Shown: in pieces, positions 1 through 7,567 of the stretch
Numbering within the stretch: the stretch's first letter is position 1
How the letters are laid out: each line of letters opens with the position of its first letter
Origin: Megasphaera massiliensis
GTDB taxonomy: Bacteria; Bacillota; Negativicutes; Veillonellales; Megasphaeraceae
Assembly: GCF_000455225.1 (NCBI RefSeq)
Contig: NZ_HF954558.1
Location: 1 to 33,472 of the forward strand
Direction of reading: 5' to 3'
Length of the DNA: 33,472 bases
Position numbers and translations under genes: made by a program
Notes under the pieces: model-generated
Seen by the model: only the letters and a program-made list of their open reading frames with translations
The model's database searches: none
Told to the model about the DNA's origin: nothing

Positions 1-163
1 AGAGCCGGACGTTTGAATTGATTCGGTTATTTTCTTACGAAAATGACCTGCACTCCCGAGTAAAACTCGGCATAAACAAATCCAAAAGATTCATTTACTG
101 GCGTTCATTCAATCATTGTTCAGTTTTCAAAGGTCATCGTGTCGCCGTAGCGACGACTCGTTT
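1..163 (-). other. Probable rRNA operon leader, boxA-like, transcribed leftward
   Basis: Read on the minus strand, the segment near 112-134 contains CTTTGAAAACTGAACAA, which resembles the boxA antitermination element of Firmicute rRNA leaders and spacers. It lies just downstream of two tandem strong promoters. Small perfect hairpins are present: GTCGC/GCGAC with a four-base loop at 141-154, and CCGAG/CTCGG at 56-70. No coding gene is credible here. The 16S gene itself would begin to the left of base 1 and is not seen, so assignment to an rRNA operon is inference from the promoter pair and boxA-like motif. Confidence 0.6.
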
Positions 164-192
164 ATCTTACCAAACTCGAAGGAGCTTGTCAA
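164..192 (-). promoter_or_regulatory. rRNA-type promoter P2
   Basis: On the minus strand a perfect -35 TTGACA (187-192) is followed by a 17-bp spacer and a TAAGAT -10 (164-169). It lies about 100 bp downstream of a stronger promoter, giving the tandem P1/P2 arrangement typical of rRNA operons. Confidence 0.7.
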
Positions 193-194
193 GC

Positions 195-239
195 ATTCTT
201 TTGAAGAACTTTCAAAAGAATCGGCTGTTGTCTCAGCCG
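195..239. repeat. Two perfect inverted repeats between P1 and P2
   Basis: ATTCTTTTGAA (195-205) and its exact reverse complement (211-221) form an 11-bp stem with a 5-base loop. Immediately next to it CGGCTG (222-227) pairs with CAGCCG (234-239). They lie in the transcript started at P1 and upstream of the P2 -35. They could be RNA structures or a protein-binding site; no U-run follows that would make them a clear terminator. Confidence 0.6.
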
Positions 240-270
240 GCATGGAAGGATTTTCCCTCACAACTTCTTA

Positions 271-299
271 AGTATACTATGGTATATATAGGTTGTCAA
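271..299 (-). promoter_or_regulatory. Strong promoter P1 (rRNA-type)
   Basis: On the minus strand TTGACA (294-299), a 17-bp spacer and TATACT (271-276) make a near-consensus sigma-A promoter. It begins about 40 bp beyond the stop of the phosphotransacetylase-like gene and fires away from it, toward the window's left edge. Confidence 0.8.
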
Positions 300-339
300 G
301 ACAGATTACCTTATTTTGTACACTATTTTTTAAAATAGC

Positions 340-1350
340 CTATACCGTTTCATCCCAGGCATCGCAGCAGCAAACGGTTATGGTGTTGACGATGGTTTCT
401 ACCGTCGAGGCCCGTGACAGATCCATGACCGGTTTGGCCAACCCTTGCAGAAGAGGTCCCAAAACGGTCACGCCGGCAACGTGTTCCAACATCTTACAGC
501 AAATATTTCCCGTATTTAAGTCGGGAAAGACGAGGACATCGGCCTTACCGGCTACGGGAGAACGCGGTGCCCACGCTTTGGCATAGGACGGAATCAGCGC
601 GATATCTACTTCCATTTCACCGTCAAAAAGGAAATCGACGTTGCGGTCACTTAAAATCTGAACGGCTTTGCGCACCGTATCGGCGCCGCGGCCCCGTTCG
701 CTCCCCATCGTCGAATACGATAAGAGGGCTACCTTAGGTGAATCAATCTTCAGTGTCCGACGTGCCCGGTCCACACAGCTGCAGGCAATGTCTGCCAGTT
801 GGTATTCATCCGGTGTCGGGATGACGTCACCATCTCCGGCAACTAAAACACCATCATGACCAAACTGCAGCATGTCCGTCAGAAGAATAAAAGAACTGCT
901 GACCGTATCGATTCCCTTGCGGGGACCGATAATTTGTAAAGCCGCATGAAGCACGTCCGGCGCCGGCGTTTCCAATCCGGCAACCATGCCGGCCGCCTCG
1001 CCGGAAGCAACCATAAAGGCGCCAAAATAGAGGGGCGTCCGTAAAAAGCGCCGGCTTTCTTCCATGGTCATTCCGGATGCTCGCCGCATCCGGGCATATT
1101 TTTTCGCAAAACTTTCGAAATGCGTATGTTCTTTCGGATATATCAATTCAGCCCCCTCTAAGTCCAATTGATATCGAAAGGCCAATTCCTGGATATCCTG
1201 TCGTTTTCCAATCAGTACCGGAACGGCCAATCCGTCTGCCAAAATCCGATCAGCAGCCTGCAGCATACGAAGGTCGCCGCTTTCAGGCAGAACGATTTTT
1301 TGTGGTTTTGAAGCTGCCCGCCGCTTCAAAGACGTCATATACCGATTCAT
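340..1350 (-). CDS. Phosphate acetyltransferase-like protein with altered active site
   Basis: The 336-residue product is a full-length single-domain member of the PTA_PTB family, whose classical enzymes interconvert acetyl-CoA and acetyl phosphate in the cytoplasm. Family landmarks are SSSFILLTD (151-159), LSYSTMGS (210-217), FDGEM (242-246), SPVAGKADVLVFPDLNTGN (264-282) and GPLLQGLAKPVMDLSR (298-313). It departs from the canonical SRGCSVEDI motif, reading SRASTVETI at 312-320, so the Asp proposed as catalytic base in the Methanosarcina enzyme is Thr319. A usually conserved Arg before ALQ is His135. The start is preceded by GGAAGGGAT. It has its own promoter and follows the terminator of the fusion gene, whose N-terminal half is its paralog. 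True Pta activity is doubtful; a different acyl-CoA substrate or a regulatory role is possible. Confidence 0.85.
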   Translation of the reverse strand: MNRYMTSLKRRAASKPQKIVLPESGDLRMLQAADRILADGLAVPVLIGKRQDIQELAFRYQLDLEGAELIYPKEHTHFESFAKKYARMRRASGMTMEESRRFLRTPLYFGAFMVASGEAAGMVAGLETPAPDVLHAALQIIGPRKGIDTVSSSFILLTDMLQFGHDGVLVAGDGDVIPTPDEYQLADIACSCVDRARRTLKIDSPKVALLSYSTMGSERGRGADTVRKAVQILSDRNVDFLFDGEMEVDIALIPSYAKAWAPRSPVAGKADVLVFPDLNTGNICCKMLEHVAGVTVLGPLLQGLAKPVMDLSRASTVETIVNTITVCCCDAWDETV

Positions 1351-1383
1351 ACATATCCCTTCCGCATCAAGTGTATTGATTTA

Positions 1384-1412
1384 ATTATAAGAAGAGATGC
1401 CGAAGAAAGCAA
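1384..1412 (-). promoter_or_regulatory. Promoter of the stand-alone pta-like gene
   Basis: On the minus strand a perfect TATAAT -10 (1384-1389) lies 17 bp downstream of TTGCTT (1407-1412). It sits between the preceding terminator and the start codon at 1350, so the two Pta-family genes are probably separate transcription units. Confidence 0.6.
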
Positions 1413-1464
1413 GGACGAAAGCCCATACAGCCCTTTCCGATAGCAGAGAGGGCTGTATGGGCTT
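1405..1464 (-). terminator. Rho-independent terminator after the Pta-hydrogenase gene
   Basis: A perfect 14-bp stem, 1421-1434 with 1449-1462, extends to 16 bp with flanking A-T pairs around a 14-base loop. On the minus strand it is followed by a T-rich tract (TTTCGTCCTTGC). It lies about 20 bp beyond the stop of the fusion gene. Confidence 0.8.
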
Positions 1465-1482
1465 CACGGGATAGCCTTACGT

Positions 1483-3924
1483 TTATTTGAGAACGGGCTG
1501 AATCTTGTCTTCCTTTCCCAGAAGGTAATGTTTATTGATGTACTGCGTGTGAAGCAGCGCTTCGGACAAATCGCTGCCGGGCTCTCCCAAAAATTTCGCA
1601 TATAACGTCTGTAGTTCCTTATTTTCCCAGCTGGCCCGAATCGGCTTTTGGGCATCCAGCTGATAGAGCGCTTCAATGCGGGCACGCTTAGCCGGAATCT
1701 CAAGAGGCAACGGAGTCCGTGGCTGACCGCCCCCGCCAATGCAGCCGCCTGGACAGGCCATGACTTCAATTAAGGCATATTTTTTCCACGAATGCTTTTC
1801 TTCCATCAAATTGATGAACCGACGGGCATTGGCCAGTCCGCTGACGGCAACGACACGGATGATGTCGTTATCAAGAGTCAGGGCCGCTTCCTTGACACCT
1901 TCCAGTCCGCGCACGGCTTCAAAGCGGAGAAAATCATCCTCTGCCGGTTTATTCGTCTTCAAGTAAACGAGGGTACGAAGGACCGCTTCCATCAATCCGC
2001 CGCTGTTGCCAAAGAGTTCCCCGCCGCCGGACGATTCGCAAAAGACCGTATCGCAGGCAGCATTTTCAAGATTGTCAAAGTCGATTTTCTTTTCTTTAAT
2101 CCACCCGGCCAACTCCCGCGTCGTAATACAGTAATCCGTATCGCGCATGTCCGCCTGCTGCCAATAACGGCCGGCAGCATTTTGTTCCGGTCTGGATATT
2201 TCCGCCTTCTTTGCCGTACATGGCGTCACCGAGACAATGACTAGTTTGGAGGGATCAATGTGCATGCGCTTGGCGAAATACGTTTTAATCATCGGACTGA
2301 GCATACTGCTCGGACTCCGGCCCGTCGACAAGTGCGGAATCAACTCGGGGAAAAAGATTTCTGTAAATTCGACCCATGACGGACAGGCACTGGTGAACTG
2401 CGGCAACAGTTCTTTCTTATGATCCATACGATGCAGAAGTTCCGATGCTTCTTCTATAATAGCTAAATCGGCCCCAAAGTTAGTGTCAAAAACGTAATTT
2501 CCTCCGAGCCGGCGCAGGGCCGCTATTATTTTCCCTTCCACATTGTCGCCAAAGTCTTTCCCGAAGGCATCGCCAAGGGCCACGCCGACGGCCGACGACG
2601 TTTGAAATACGACGACCTTGTCCGGATCATCGATAGCTTTTTGAATCTCAGCCCGCTGAGAAACGGTCGTCGTCGCTCCGAACATGCAGGTCAGCGAGCA
2701 CTGGCCGCAGTGGACACAGATAGGGATATCCCCCGTACTTTCTAACGAGTAATACCCCGTCATAGACATGACTTCAGCGCAGCGGCGGCGACAGAGGGTA
2801 CAGTTTCGGCATTTTTCCGGATCAAACTGAATCGAGATATTGCGGTTTTCAACGGCGACTCGGCTGTCGAGTTGTTCAAATCGACTGGTAAAGGCCATGT
2901 CTCGTTTCTTTTCAGCCTGCATGTAAATGGCATCGCTGCAGCAGATAGCAATGACATCCGTAATGCCTTCAGCCGTACAACCGCGGGACAGATCCATGAC
3001 CGGCTTGGCAAGACCTTGGAGGAGCGGCCCCAGCGCCGTGGCACCGGACAGGTGTTCTAAAACTTTATAACAAATATTGCCCGAAACGAGATTGGGAAAT
3101 ACAAGGACATTGGCTTGACCGGCAACGGGAGAACCGGGCGCCTTCTGACGGGCAATCCGCGGTACGAGAGCCGCATCGGCCTGCATCTCGCCGTCAAACT
3201 CGAAATCAACATTGCGGTCCCTTAGGAGACGGACGGCTTCACGGACGCGTTCTACCTCTTCACCGGCACCACTGCCCATCGTCGAATACGACAAAAAAGC
3301 CACTTTCGGATCAAGGGTCTGCGCCGTCCGGCGTGCCCGTTCTACACAACTGACGGCAATATCAGCCAATTGCTGCGGCGTCGGTTCGATGACGACACTA
3401 CAGTCGCCGATGACAAAGATGCCGTCATCGCCAAACTGAGGCTTATCGGTAATCATGATGAAAGAACTGCTCACCGTCGACAGGCCCGGATGCGGTCCGA
3501 TGACCTGCAGGGCGGCCCGAATGACTTCTGATGACGTGGCAACGGCGCCGGCTACCATGCCGTCAGCGATATCAAAGACGACGAGACAGGCGGCAAAAAA
3601 AATATAATTCGTCAAAAGGACTTTCCGCGCCTCAGCAACGGTCATCCCTTTTTTCGCCCGCCGCTTTGCATAATATCGGCAAAAGGTATCCAACATGGGA
3701 TACGTTTCCGGATCGATGATTTCGATGCCGTCCATATCGATTTGATACTCGGAAGCGACTTCGACGATGCTCTGCGGTCGTCCGATCAGAATCGGCCGGG
3801 CAAAGCCTTCGGCCTGGACCCGTTCTGCTGCCTGCAGAATCCTACGGCTTTCCGATTCCGGCAGGACGATCTTCTTTTGTTCTTTGGCAACGCGGCGTTT
3901 CAAATTATTAATAAAGCGCGACAT
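1483..3924 (-). CDS. Phosphotransacetylase-[FeFe]-hydrogenase fusion protein
   Basis: One uninterrupted 813-residue frame joins two enzymes. Residues 1-335 are a complete PTA_PTB domain (SSSFIMITD, LSYSTMGS, GPLLQGLAKPVMDLSRGC). A linker of about 35 residues leads to a two-[4Fe-4S] ferredoxin domain (Cys372, 375, 378, 382 and 403, 406, 409, 413). The H-cluster domain follows: TSACPSW (Cys514), TPCTAKKAE (Cys569) and MACPGGCIGGGGQP (Cys724, Cys728), so all four cluster ligands are present. The position before Cys514, a proton-relaying Cys in classical enzymes, is Ala513. The Met of MPC is Thr567. The Pta motif reads SRGCTAEGI, with Gly320 in place of the proposed catalytic Asp. I chose ATG 3924, with GAGGTG seven bases upstream, over an in-frame GTG at 3951. 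The internal Met at 2898 has no good Shine-Dalgarno, favouring a real fusion. Expected role: cytoplasmic H2 metabolism linked to acetyl-CoA or acetyl phosphate (inference). Confidence 0.9.
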   Translation of the reverse strand: MSRFINNLKRRVAKEQKKIVLPESESRRILQAAERVQAEGFARPILIGRPQSIVEVASEYQIDMDGIEIIDPETYPMLDTFCRYYAKRRAKKGMTVAEARKVLLTNYIFFAACLVVFDIADGMVAGAVATSSEVIRAALQVIGPHPGLSTVSSSFIMITDKPQFGDDGIFVIGDCSVVIEPTPQQLADIAVSCVERARRTAQTLDPKVAFLSYSTMGSGAGEEVERVREAVRLLRDRNVDFEFDGEMQADAALVPRIARQKAPGSPVAGQANVLVFPNLVSGNICYKVLEHLSGATALGPLLQGLAKPVMDLSRGCTAEGITDVIAICCSDAIYMQAEKKRDMAFTSRFEQLDSRVAVENRNISIQFDPEKCRNCTLCRRRCAEVMSMTGYYSLESTGDIPICVHCGQCSLTCMFGATTTVSQRAEIQKAIDDPDKVVVFQTSSAVGVALGDAFGKDFGDNVEGKIIAALRRLGGNYVFDTNFGADLAIIEEASELLHRMDHKKELLPQFTSACPSWVEFTEIFFPELIPHLSTGRSPSSMLSPMIKTYFAKRMHIDPSKLVIVSVTPCTAKKAEISRPEQNAAGRYWQQADMRDTDYCITTRELAGWIKEKKIDFDNLENAACDTVFCESSGGGELFGNSGGLMEAVLRTLVYLKTNKPAEDDFLRFEAVRGLEGVKEAALTLDNDIIRVVAVSGLANARRFINLMEEKHSWKKYALIEVMACPGGCIGGGGQPRTPLPLEIPAKRARIEALYQLDAQKPIRASWENKELQTLYAKFLGEPGSDLSEALLHTQYINKHYLLGKEDKIQPVLK

Positions 3925-4053
3925 AGGACAACACCTCACATCTTTCAACACACGGTCTATTTGCTAAGTATAGTATAGAACAAAAATAAGACCTTTGCTT
4001 GCCTTAAGACACGAAGCGTCGTATTTAGCCGCCAAAGCGCCGCCAGGAACGAC

Positions 4054-4083
4054 AAAAAGGAGCCGCCCCGAAAGGCAGCTCCT
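4054..4083 (-). terminator. Terminator of glmS
   Basis: On the minus strand AGGAGC-T-GCC pairs with GGC-G-GCTCCT around a short loop and is followed by TTTTTGT. It lies about 20 bp past the glmS stop codon. Confidence 0.85.
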
Positions 4084-4105
4084 CTATACAGACTGGGTTA
4101 TGTAA

Positions 4106-5935
4106 TTATTCTACGGTAACACTCTTAGCCAGGTTACGCGGTTTGTCGACGTCGTTGCCGCGGCTGACAGCGATATAATAAGCCAGCAGCTGCAAGGGAA
4201 CGATAGCCAAGATAGAAACGACGAAGTCATCCGAAGCAGGAACCTTGATCAAGGTATCGACAGTATGGACGACTTCCGTGTCGTCGTCCTGAGCAATGCC
4301 GACAACAAAGGCATCACGGGCTTTGACTTCCTTAATATTGCTGATCATCTTGCCTTTGACTTCGACCTGTGTCGCCAAGGCAATGACGGGAACACCGGCT
4401 TCGATGAGCGACAGTGTACCGTGTTTCAATTCACCGCCGGCATAGGATTCAGCATGGATATAAGAAATTTCTTTTAATTTCAAAGCACCTTCCATGGCCA
4501 AACCGTAGTCCATGGAACGGCCGATGAAGAAGACGTCTTCCTTATCCTTGAAGGCACTGCACAGGCCTTTGATCGTATCGACCTGATCAAAGATCTGCTG
4601 GCACTGATCCGGAAGTTTTTCCAGGTGAGCTAAGATTTTTGCTTCGCGGTCAGCCGGCAAATTGCCGTTCAATCGACCCATGTAAAGGGCCAAAAGGAGC
4701 AAGGTTACCAGCTGTGTCGTGTAAGCTTTCGTCGAAGCGACAGCGATTTCAGGGCCTGCCAGGGTGTACGCAACTTGGTCGGCTTCACGAGAAATGGACG
4801 ATCCGACGACGTTGGTAATCGCCAACGAACGGGCACCGCGGCGTTTCGCTTCTTTAAGAGCTGCCATGGTGTCGATGGTTTCGCCGGACTGGCTGACGAC
4901 GATGCACAGCGTCTTGCTGTCAGTTAAGGGATCGCGATAGCGATATTCCGATGCGATATCGACTTCAACCGGAATGCGGGCCAATTTTTCGATAAAATAC
5001 TTGGCCAAGAGCCCTGCATGGTATGCCGTACCGCAGGCCGTGATCAAAATCTTGTCGATAGATTTTACATCTTCCGGCGTCCAGTTCAATTCGTCAAAGG
5101 AAACATGCTTTCCGCCATCTACAATGCGGCGGCCCATCGTATCCTTGATAGCCTTCGGCTGTTCATAGATTTCTTTGAGCATGAAATGTTCAAAGCCGCC
5201 TTTTTCAGCTGCTTCAGCATCCCAGTTTACTTCAAAGACTTTCTTTGAAATCGGATTGCCTTCAAGATCGGTCACCCAAACCTTGTCCTTCATGACGATG
5301 GCAATTTCGCCGTCATTCATGATGTAGGTCTTACGAGTGTAGCTGAGGATGGCCGGAATATCCGAGGCAATATAGTTTTCCCCGTCTCCCAAGCCGACGA
5401 TCAACGGATTGTCTTTTTTGGTGCAAATGATTTTATCCGGTTCAAATTTGCACATGAAAACCAAGGAATAGGAGCCGCGCAGGAGCGTCAGAACCTTGCG
5501 GACCGTACGGGTAAAATCACCGTCGTAAAGGTCTTTGCAAAGGTGAGCAATGACTTCCGTATCCGTTTCCGAACGGAAGTGGTACCCTTTTTTAAGCAGG
5601 CCTTCCTTCAATTCCATGTAGTTTTCAATGATCCCGTTGTGAACGATGACGAAATCGCCATTTTCATCCGAATGGGGATGGGCATTGATGTCCGACGGAC
5701 CGCCGTGCGTTGCCCAACGGGTGTGACCGATACCGGACGTCCCGACGACGGGATGTTTCTTGACTTCTTCTGCCAAGTTGGCCAGCCGACCCGCTTTTTT
5801 GCGAATAGCAATAGCACCGTCATGATAGACGGCAATGCCTGCCGAGTCATAACCGCGGTACTCCAGCTTGCCCAGACCATCCATTAAAAAGTCTGCCGCT
5901 TCCCTGTCTCCGATGTAACCTACAATACCACACAT
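4106..5935 (-). CDS. glmS: Glutamine--fructose-6-phosphate aminotransferase (GlmS)
   Basis: GlmS makes glucosamine-6-phosphate from fructose-6-phosphate and glutamine, the entry step to UDP-GlcNAc and peptidoglycan, in the cytoplasm. The 609-residue length is normal. The N-terminal class II glutaminase starts MCGIVGYIG, where Cys2 becomes the nucleophile after Met removal, and carries GHTRWATHG and HNGIIENY. Two SIS sugar-isomerase domains follow, with CGTAYHAG, SQSGETIDT and ESYAGGELKHG. The C-terminus DKPRNLAKSVTVE is family-typical. AGGAGG lies eight bases before the ATG. The gene is the last of the cdaA-cdaR-glmM cluster but is separated from glmM by a terminator and is controlled by a GlcN6P-activated ribozyme in its own leader. 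Confidence 0.98.
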   Translation of the reverse strand: MCGIVGYIGDREAADFLMDGLGKLEYRGYDSAGIAVYHDGAIAIRKKAGRLANLAEEVKKHPVVGTSGIGHTRWATHGGPSDINAHPHSDENGDFVIVHNGIIENYMELKEGLLKKGYHFRSETDTEVIAHLCKDLYDGDFTRTVRKVLTLLRGSYSLVFMCKFEPDKIICTKKDNPLIVGLGDGENYIASDIPAILSYTRKTYIMNDGEIAIVMKDKVWVTDLEGNPISKKVFEVNWDAEAAEKGGFEHFMLKEIYEQPKAIKDTMGRRIVDGGKHVSFDELNWTPEDVKSIDKILITACGTAYHAGLLAKYFIEKLARIPVEVDIASEYRYRDPLTDSKTLCIVVSQSGETIDTMAALKEAKRRGARSLAITNVVGSSISREADQVAYTLAGPEIAVASTKAYTTQLVTLLLLALYMGRLNGNLPADREAKILAHLEKLPDQCQQIFDQVDTIKGLCSAFKDKEDVFFIGRSMDYGLAMEGALKLKEISYIHAESYAGGELKHGTLSLIEAGVPVIALATQVEVKGKMISNIKEVKARDAFVVGIAQDDDTEVVHTVDTLIKVPASDDFVVSILAIVPLQLLAYYIAVSRGNDVDKPRNLAKSVTVE

Positions 5936-5954
5936 AGTTATATCCTCCTGATAT

Positions 5955-6105
5955 AAAGTTTTTTCCCTCTTATGATGAAGTTGTCGACAATGTTACCACT
6001 GTAATTTTCCATCATATGACGACTGAAGGTGTGCCGAGAGACATCCGCTGACAATTCGATACTTCTCTACCTCGTCTACCTGAATCGTTCAGGTACTAGC
6101 GCTAT
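5955..6105 (-). ncRNA. glmS ribozyme / riboswitch (GlcN6P-activated self-cleaving RNA)
   Basis: The minus-strand leader of glmS carries the hallmark core of this family: AGCGCTAG at the 5' end, then GACGAGGTAGAG, TATCGAATTGTCAGCGGAT and GTCTCTCGGC, in the same order and spacing as in the Bacillus subtilis ribozyme. Cleavage is predicted between the A at 6103 and the G at 6102. When GlcN6P is high the mRNA is cut and then degraded, lowering GlmS. The 3' boundary is approximate; the RNA ends shortly before the Shine-Dalgarno at about 5945. Confidence 0.93.
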
Positions 6106-6141
6106 CCATTATGACGTTAAGGATTTCCAAACGCCTGTATA

Positions 6142-6176
6142 TAAAAACAGGAATGGAGCTCAATGAACTCCATTCC
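6142..6176 (-). terminator. Terminator between glmM and glmS
   Basis: On the minus strand GGAATGGAG and CTCCATTCC form a perfect 9-bp stem with a 9-base loop, followed by TGTTTTTATA. It is 35 bp past the glmM stop. Between it and the ribozyme I see no convincing -35/-10 pair, so glmS is either read through from the operon or uses a weak promoter near 6105-6140. Confidence 0.85.
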
Positions 6177-6211
6177 CACACTTTAATATATTTGCAAGAT
6201 TTTGTCAATAC

Positions 6212-7567
6212 CTACTTAGAAGGCCCCATTTCATGTTCGACGACAACGGCGATATCATCGACGATTCGTTCCAATTGTACCAGGTCCGGTCCTTCTGCCA
6301 TGACACGAATCAAGGGTTCTGTCCCTGACGGACGGACAAGAATGCGGCCTTCATCGCCGAGTTCTTCTTCGCCCGAAGAAATGGCGGCCATGATAAGGTT
6401 GTTGTCTTCCCAGCCTGACTTAGTCTGAACGCGAACGTTTTTCAAAATCTGAGGATAGCGAGTCATGAGAGCTGCCAATTCAGATAAGGGTTTATTCTGC
6501 TGTTTCATGATGCTCAGCAGCTGCACGGCCGTAAGCAGGCCGTCACCGGTCGTGTTGTAATCGAGGAAAATGATATGGCCCGACTGTTCCCCACCGAGAG
6601 AATATCCGTCTTTTCTCATTTTTTCCAAGACATAGCGGTCACCGACAGCCGTGATTTCCGTCTTGCAGCCCATTTCCTTCAGGGCTTTATGGAAACCGAT
6701 ATTACTCATGACCGTACCGACGACGGTATCCTGTTTGAGTCGGCCTTCGGCCTTCAATTTCATGGCACAAAGGAGCATGATCTGATCGCCGTCCATATCC
6801 TGGCCCTTTTCGTCGACAGCCAGGCAGCGGTCGGCGTCCCCGTCATTAGCAATGCCGATATCGGCACCGTATTTCAAGACCGTTTCTTTCAGACTGTCGA
6901 GGTTGGTAGAACCACAGTTTTCATTGATGTTGATGCCGTTCGGTTTATTATGGATGGCAATGACTTCGGCCCCCAGCCGTTCGAGGATTTCCGGCCCTAA
7001 GAGGGAAGCCGAACCGTTGGCCCCGTCATGAACGACTTTAAGACCGGAAAGGTCGATATCCGTCGATTTGCAAATAAAATCCGCATATTCCTGCTGCAAG
7101 TCGGTCCAAGCAGAAATCGTACCGATGGCAGCCCCTGTCGGACGACTCTGGAGGCCGGCCCGTTCATCCTTCAACATATACTCTTCGATTTTATCTTCCA
7201 TTTCATCGGGCAATTTATAGCCGAAGCCGTCGAAAAATTTTATCCCGTTGTATTCAAACGGATTGTGAGACGCCGAAATCATAACACCGGCATCCATATG
7301 ATGCGTTCTTGTCAGGTAGGCAATGGCCGGAGTCGGAATAACGCCTGCCATATAGCAGTCACCACCGGCCGATGCGATGCCGGCTGCCAGGATATCGGCC
7401 AGCATGGTGCCGGAACGGCGGGTATCCCTTCCGATGAGGAAGGTCGGGTGTTCTTTATTCTGCCCAAAGATATAGGCAGCGGCTCTGCCCAAATGATATG
7501 CCAATTCCGGGGTCAACGTGTCGTTAGCAACGCCTCGCACTCCATCTGTTCCAAACAATCTAGCCAT
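6212..7567 (-). CDS. glmM: Phosphoglucosamine mutase (GlmM)
   Basis: GlmM converts glucosamine-6-phosphate to glucosamine-1-phosphate, the second step toward UDP-GlcNAc. The 451 residues are the usual length. Visible motifs are RLFGTDGVRG at the N-terminus, the phosphoserine loop SASHNP (Ser100), the metal loop DGDADRC, the sugar-binding GGEQSGH and the phosphate-binding RPSGTEPLIRV at the C-terminus. The ATG directly abuts the TAA of the upstream FAD-dehydrogenase gene, with GGAGG inside that gene's end, so translation is probably coupled. In other Firmicutes CdaA binds GlmM and is inhibited by it, which fits the shared operon with cdaA and cdaR. Confidence 0.98.
   Translation of the reverse strand: MARLFGTDGVRGVANDTLTPELAYHLGRAAAYIFGQNKEHPTFLIGRDTRRSGTMLADILAAGIASAGGDCYMAGVIPTPAIAYLTRTHHMDAGVMISASHNPFEYNGIKFFDGFGYKLPDEMEDKIEEYMLKDERAGLQSRPTGAAIGTISAWTDLQQEYADFICKSTDIDLSGLKVVHDGANGSASLLGPEILERLGAEVIAIHNKPNGININENCGSTNLDSLKETVLKYGADIGIANDGDADRCLAVDEKGQDMDGDQIMLLCAMKLKAEGRLKQDTVVGTVMSNIGFHKALKEMGCKTEITAVGDRYVLEKMRKDGYSLGGEQSGHIIFLDYNTTGDGLLTAVQLLSIMKQQNKPLSELAALMTRYPQILKNVRVQTKSGWEDNNLIMAAISSGEEELGDEGRILVRPSGTEPLIRVMAEGPDLVQLERIVDDIAVVVEHEMGPSK

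Noticed and set aside
18-338. Possible small ORF at the left edge
   Set aside because: It overlaps two strong promoters and a boxA-like leader on the other strand and has no Shine-Dalgarno or domain.
303-345. AT-rich palindrome CTATTTTTTAAAATAG as terminator of the pta-like gene
   Set aside because: The stem is wholly A-T with almost no loop and overlaps the stop codon; too weak to call.
2872-2970. Sequencing-error explanation for the Pta-hydrogenase fusion
   Set aside because: Both domains and the linker are in one clean frame with uniform codon use, and no hidden start with a good Shine-Dalgarno is seen. An error cannot be fully excluded without reads.
3960-4000. Promoter of the Pta-hydrogenase gene at overlapping TATACT motifs
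   Set aside because: The -10-like repeats are present on the minus strand, but no -35 lies at a usable distance, so I did not list it as a feature.
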